Virus record (IMG/VR): IMGVR_UViG_3300008113_004357
Location: 1 to 64,000 of that record
DNA from: a virus
Length of the DNA stretch: 64,000 nucleotides
Strand: one strand, 5' to 3'
Position 1 is the stretch's first letter; each line of letters begins with the position of its first letter. The position numbers and the translations under genes are program-made. The notes beneath the pieces were generated by a model, which was not told the origin of the DNA, did no database searches, and saw only the letters and a list, made by a program, of their open reading frames with translations. This document shows, one piece after another, positions 62,601-64,000 of the stretch.

Positions 62601-64000
62601 AAAATTAAAAAGTATATCGCCTATATTATTAATGTTTTGATAAGTTAGTGCAAAACCTAACACTGAATCGGCGGTACCCGTGCCTGTCTTGTAGGAAAAA
62701 ATCTTATTGCCGGCAAAGGTTGATCCGCTATACTTTGTAAGATCAGAAAAACTTATACCGCTTTCGTCAAATATATCAAACAATGGGGCTTGATTTACTG
62801 CTGTCTTTTCTTGTGCAGGTTTCCAGTTTGTTCCATCAAACCAATATGTTTTAGATTGATTTTGAATTCCTAAATTTACTGTGACTGTTTCGTATTCTAT
62901 TGGTGTTGAATCTAGAGTTTCTTCTAGATAAATTTGTTTACGTGGATATTTGAACAACTCTAACTTATGTGTTCCTTCGCCTTTGGCTAGTATGTCTGCT
63001 CTTACAGAAAGATCAGGTTTAGTGTATAATTCAATAGTCACTGCATCAATGACATTTACATAATACACCTGTCTATGTGTAAGACCGGGAACTGAGTCTA
63101 ATGTAGTGTTGTTATAAACAACTCTACTTTTTACTGTAAGGCCGTGATTAGCACCAAACGTAATAGTGTTCAATGCAGGATTAACCTGTGTTGCATCAAA
63201 TAATAATTCAGAAGTTTGAGGTGTTACATCAATAAAATTAACTTTATAAATTTTATTTTTTACTAAAGAATCTGTATCTGCTGTAAACAGTACACGCATA
63301 CCCTGTATTAGATCTATGCCATCTATATTATAGCCAAGGCTTCCTTCGACTGTACTGAATACGTCTTTGGTAAATGAGTCAATTACATCGATAGGAGTTT
63401 TAGCTGCATGGCCGTAATTAAATAATTTAATACCTGGTCTAAATTCAATAATGGGCCTAGTAGCTCTAAAATTTTGATTTAAGTCAGGTTCTTCTCCTAA
63501 CACTTGAGCACTGGCAATAATAACATCTTGATGGAACCAGCGATTATATCGTGACCATGGATTTTGATCAGGACTTGCTCTGTTGATAGTTATGTAGTCT
63601 GGTCTTACAGGATATGTTCCAACTTCACTAAATGGTAATTGGTCAAATGGTGTGTCATCAAATAGAATGCTTTTATCTGCTGAAAAAGTAGATCGTATTT
63701 CAAGCTCTCGTTCTGCCACTACTCTTATACCGGTACCAACACCTTCAATGTAATAAGCACCTTCGGCATATTTGCTGGGGATAACTTCTCCACCAAATTT
63801 TACTTTCATGCCGTTACTAACACGTAATCCTTCTGCTGTGCCATTAGGAATAATATATTCTTTCTTTCCTAAAAAATCTGTGTCAAGATTAATGATTGTG
63901 TTTTCTTCAATATCTAATACTTGAAAAACTCCGCCAGTATCAATTGAGTTTTCACTAACATAGAATAACACGCTTGGAGCATCAAGCGGTACTTCAAACG
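50700..64000 (-). CDS. Giant virion structural protein (3' part; at least 4,400 residues in window)
   Basis: The frame is open to the right edge (VPLDAPS precedes the GTG at 63971), so the N-terminus lies outside. Visible regions: several short beta modules with G-S-G-T/G-A motifs and Y-V-T-P-P (near 55.4-55.6, 54.2-54.4 and 51.9-52.1 kb); a run of FG-GAP-like propeller blades at about 57.3-58.2 kb (FGRCMAIDGSGNLAAVAT, FGSSLALIKATDIEYKLFVA, LGQSVALSGDGLTLAIG); SITVAFDDYRDDLILELEKR near 61.4 kb; and a C-terminal IPGIIEINGERIEYFS module. The composition suits a tail or baseplate-associated protein facing outward. Fusion of many domains in one chain is unusual. Not assigned to a T4 gene. Confidence 0.8.
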   Translation of the reverse strand, partial: FEVPLDAPSVLFYVSENSIDTGGVFQVLDIEENTIINLDTDFLGKKEYIIPNGTAEGLRVSNGMKVKFGGEVIPSKYAEGAYYIEGVGTGIRVVAERELEIRSTFSADKSILFDDTPFDQLPFSEVGTYPVRPDYITINRASPDQNPWSRYNRWFHQDVIIASAQVLGEEPDLNQNFRATRPIIEFRPGIKLFNYGHAAKTPIDVIDSFTKDVFSTVEGSLGYNIDGIDLIQGMRVLFTADTDSLVKNKIYKVNFIDVTPQTSELLFDATQVNPALNTITFGANHGLTVKSRVVYNNTTLDSVPGLTHRQVYYVNVIDAVTIELYTKPDLSVRADILAKGEGTHKLELFKYPRKQIYLEETLDSTPIEYETVTVNLGIQNQSKTYWFDGTNWKPAQEKTAVNQAPLFDIFDESGISFSDLTKYSGSTFAGNKIFSYKTGTGTADSVLGFALTYQNINNIGDILFNFNLASDSEFKYKLGSSLISKPISNGFLKIINNLDSIKFENGWIKNVLTNVQPIVRVYKNETNTVVDETGTTSLVSIVNDFPLDVFDTKDNLEDLFVKVYVNGTRLIPSKFSIVDDVVYKLVRLTTDAVDSVVTIECFTKKHKNQNGYYKLPINLENNPLNNNIQDFTLGEVIDHVDSIIGNNPLVFFNNGPKAVLRDAGRLSEYGTRFVQHTGPMNLALYHLGDKSANLLKALDTARLDYAQFKRAFIIAATDSGFDAEPRRHVDFILQNMFANKPKSSPYYLSDMFGYTAASRTEYTVLDSRTKSYPLSKTFNLKTLSNRAVGIYINDNQLIHGIDYVFGDTEFVTILTELSENDIIEVYEYESTDGCFVPPTPSKLGLYPLFEPAIYEDDTYIEKTKVIKGHDGSITVAFDDYRDDLILELEKRIFNNVKISYNAELFNIFNYVPSYSRDSDYTIDEFNSVLSKYFYQWTLNIQEDYSRPLFYDRENPFTYNYRDHVAPDGRPVPAYWRGIYKWYFDTDTPHLTPWESLGFAIEPSWWRDVYGPAPYTKDNLFLWDDLKEGLIREPGKPPKINKQFARSILEQGAPVDTNGLLLDPLNAGYVAGTIQNSTDSFYVFGDQGPVEAAWRKSSYYPFALISTLLLLKPNDVFGRCIDRSRIVKNNTQQLVYSETGLRIRLQDLVFPSIADEIETGRRYTSGLLNYVVEYLTSKNTARLSQYKYDLASLTNKMSTRLGSYTNKEKFKILLDSKTPTSSGGVFVPEENYSVNLNTSSAVRKVIYSGLLITRFGNGYELKGYNTQNPYFIVYKSKLTDRVIKVGGISESFLEWKSGEIYVAGKIVRYNNLYYRVKTTHTTTAEFDDRLYSRLAELPIIGGREIELKKNFNSNNTVKIPYGKRIATVQEVVDIIMGYGAYLEDQGFVFDDFNNNLGTVTNWETSAKEFAFWTTQNWAEGSVISISPSANKLIFQSQNSVVADLTDNFYNYSVLRVDGQKLDEEFIKVYRNENQFVIEPENTNYGIYGITLHLIQKEHVVVIDNKTLFNDTIYDIEAGYHQERIKVVGYVAANWTGGFEIKGFIYDEAKIQEWEPWTDYNLGDIVKYKQFYYAAKERIQGVKEFNDDTWVVLEETPTPQLLPNWDYRAEQFTDFYDLDTDNFDAGQQKVAQHLIGYQKRQYLENIIQNDVSQYKFYQGMIIEKGTQNVLNKLFDVLSAADQESLTFDEEWAFRVGEYGAVDTFDEVEFILDENKFKINPQSFELVDSIDINEKDFVYRYKPTDLYIKPLGYTNNIWPTRTTNRFLRTSGYVRSEDVKTTVKSIANVLTLNIDEFSNGDYIWAAFESRDWSVYRFSLYDLKVKTVTYENSTKQVTVTSFALPPLAVGDIIGIKGTEKLNGFHKVTAVTGNQFKFVKDVQGWQSFADSSTIVTYKIFKQRSPHITTLNSYLPEEFKPGELAWIDSNQAGNYIVYKNNPVYRKDDLVNLEPANSFNFGRCMAIDGSGNLAAVATAEYVALYQKGSNDNSWSLFDRIPDVVASTLKFSPDGRWLAVGIPTHDSDKGQVQIYYRQQSGAFEITETLVGQTAGDKFGSSLALIKATDIEYKLFVAATGYASNTGRVYEYFIITGGGWLAGATIPAPAGISTNEYFGFDIACSNSGRILAISAPGDNLNSGKVFVYEYELTYSSLVSFSGLNQERLGQSVALSGDGLTLAIGVSRTDVNGKTDVGEIRIYKYVNASFVHDPAAGIGQVLRSPREYRSEQFGTDIGFLNNDKSLYSYSVSSGIDATLFDSNSTTFDSNLTVFERTSNENKVDIFDLLDSTFIFGETITPTSDAAFVGSISGTTLTVTNVTLGRIEVGATVYGNNLQPVKIVSNGTGNGLTGTYNIAAPRTFVVGALTAKRTINITNISSYNNTLLLSFAAESDVDRVVSSINYTGSGRVYSYVKSATESSWQKHYEQIPNVDVTKIKKVYLYSTETGKLIRYLDVVDPVYGKIPGIADQEIKYKTYFDPANYSVGTDSVTVDETSNWTKSAVGALWWDLSTARFIDSQSGDVSYRTTNWNKPHPFASIDIYEWVESSILPSQWNKVSGTDKGLAQGVTGTTKYDDSVYSVKKRYDSVSQTFKETYYFWVKNKTTIPNIEGRTFTALNISQLIADPTSYGYSYIAFTGPNSFSLVNCKKYLNAKNVAVNIQYWKSDYKESNYHSEWKLLSTNRSTEIPFAIEQKWFHSLVGRDENGRPVPDISLPEKKKYGIEFRPRQGMFANRIEALKQFVERVNLVLKDKLLADDYDLSDLQKFEAQPTIVSGLWDQKIDTEEELQFVQTTLIRQAVITPVLLNGRIVSANIVNPGKNYGRLKVYKVDVNNDPISWFGPALTISGSGTGAALKSVIDAEGKIIEILIENSGEGYASGTRIVVRNFCVLVQSDSTNSDAWTIYTWDTVNRIWSKIKAQSYDVRKYWSYIDWYGSYTDPTTGIIETYNEFTKIDYLVSNTYELITTEIPTGSIVKVANIGSGGWVLFKKIAQSFFLTENNYVVVGRQQGSIQFNSTLYKFTTNTLGYDGPLYDTFSFDGNPEAELRIILNTIKNKILVDELQGEYLKLFFAGVRYALTEQLYIDWAFKTSFVKGQHNVGELKQKVTYNSDNLEFFEEYIKEVKPYRTKVREFVSNYNAIDPTRTFVSDFDLLPTVTDSYQIQNKNILVDENGIVTSQTTNLDSLDYFNSFTVKHIGFSLIEIKVLDAGSGYVTPPVIKITGTGVSTNESNQQLVTINPTAKAYISNGKINRIEITNYGGYFSKAPVIEIKGGLSPTGTPAKAIAIIGNPLIRSNQITVKFDRISGTYLLTDLIENETFSGNIVSGSKTQFPLRWSPDITYGNSYVTINGVEMLRSDYTLTTITSTTRGYTSYSGLLTFTIAPAVGSVITIEYTKNFNHLSATDRINYYYNPVTGQLGKDLDQLMQGVDYGGVTINGIDLGINYGWNAVPWGVGLWDNYNPKFTDYIVTVTQSGVTEFRLPYIPSNNQQVNTYVSRFNVSLINSITVFNSESNAVKIVTQEDHKLDLGATIIIEGVVKANPSDPDPNCNGIHIVKRLVSNKEFIIILEETPQLGIGGYVWGNKYDTPVRIDDPYYSTPLQTNADAVMLTFTGNNAFDIINVPVSVNLQLREIQTTQFAGKYGDRIIFRKQESDGSYPMDEDTYDTQLSGGSFNNGALTSATGLSPDDIVLDGDDFVSVERNGGTEELVPGQIDTSVIVKIDDQIKKIDDDYIIDYQNNKIEFTTMPPANQVISIISIGFSSSNMLDTDYFVGDGVTKEFITKAGWFVTATAIVLVNGELAEYSLFSTDDEYTDKIDQSWRSRIGIQFATPPAMGALINYIIDSGNVENNATIVRSEEIVYLTGQSTYNLSNKIGTNKPYDQNVLVKQGQSFLTPRAADYFTMTNNLLSYSLKDHKYDPSLINTNDVKVYIDEEELVQGPDFNVELDYTIFTYEVEKDSVVPSGGTGYIVGDIIDAIGGDQGIAGSPVKLEVTRINQFTGEIQEVIVVGLGVYVTPPTSPFAISGGTGSGATISANFVVRQNPPNITVILNQIRYQEGKDFSVVIDNTGDYITTTNSITFKNTYTNGTKFEIVSFYNHNILDVERTIDTLIPITQIAPGTPDFYELAGKLGGSFRLRKTAVSGDFVWVIKNGNLLINNVDYYLDKDHITIRLANYLTDADAIQIIAFTNTVVSESFGYMQFKDILNRVHYKRLNKNKATTLTRNLYQGDNTISVVDSSALDDPNPAKNIPGIIEINGERIEYFSKTGNNLGQLRRGTLGTGLPVYHESGSVVQGIGASETIPYKDTEIVKTGNPIDDPLLYTQGIIELPYIPKINEIEIFVGGRRLRKSEYTEYLNTEYPYSPEGDQTVVKEFNTTGTTRLQLTELPIKTLANNAKVELKVVVVKKQGKLWNDLGQRLAKSNNTIASFLKDTPSVWPNKYQDKY

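Noticed and set aside
1-64000. Search by eye for tRNA genes, integrase, attachment sites and insertion sequences
   Set aside because: No cloverleaf ending in CCA, recombinase motif, or terminal inverted repeats with target duplications was noticed. A tRNA or short RNA could still be missed without a covariance-model scan.

Overview
The window looks like part of a low-GC, lytic tailed bacteriophage, most likely a T4-superfamily myovirus of an aquatic Gram-negative host. The basis is dense, ATGA-overlapping genes with no bacterial housekeeping genes; a T4-type RNase H/5'-3' exonuclease, ThyX, FolE and QueE; several small ORFs I recognise from memory as conserved unknowns of marine T4-like phages; NATAAATA late-promoter-like boxes, including one perfect TATAAATA; and tail-fibre genes. 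No tRNA, integrase, IS element or CRISPR array was seen. Host and taxonomy are inference.

Layout. (1) 1-16.6 kb reads rightward. It holds nucleotide and cofactor genes (QueD-like T-fold, FolE, QueE, a phosphoribosyltransferase, HIT protein, ThyX), a GT4 glycosyltransferase, a short UDP-sugar dehydrogenase, RNase H, a MoxR AAA+ ATPase with a VWA/metallopeptidase partner, and many small unknowns. FolE, QueD-like and QueE are three of the four steps from GTP to preQ0, which suggests 7-deazaguanine DNA modification. (2) 16.6-41.0 kb reads leftward as a tightly packed run of 20 or more genes behind a consensus sigma70 promoter (TTGACA-N17-TATAAT) at 41.0 kb. (3) 41.0-64.0 kb reads leftward and holds virion genes: four fibre-type proteins, two further tail-associated proteins, and the 3' part of a giant structural protein of at least 4,400 residues that runs off the right edge.

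The middle block is the most unusual part. It encodes five radical SAM enzymes (one B12-binding, one SPASM-like, three N-twitch type), an arginine amidinotransferase-like enzyme, a miniature DegT/StrS aminotransferase, a 2OG-Fe(II) oxygenase, a full UDP-sugar dehydrogenase, two SGNH hydrolases, two GT8-like and several other glycosyltransferase-like proteins. It also encodes a 1,536-residue protein built from 13 alternating ~100-residue glycosyltransferase-derived modules plus one complete C-terminal domain. Together these read as a phage-encoded pathway that makes and attaches an unusual, possibly guanidino- or amino-sugar-bearing glycan to the virion, the host envelope or another polymer. 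No described system that I know of has this composition.

Two ORFs lack an ATG/GTG/TTG start. One (28401-29531) follows an A10 run that ends the upstream dehydrogenase and is a canonical -1 slippery site. The other (46938-49562) has ATT exactly where its paralogues have ATG. No gene-free stretch longer than 300 bases remains once these two are extended.
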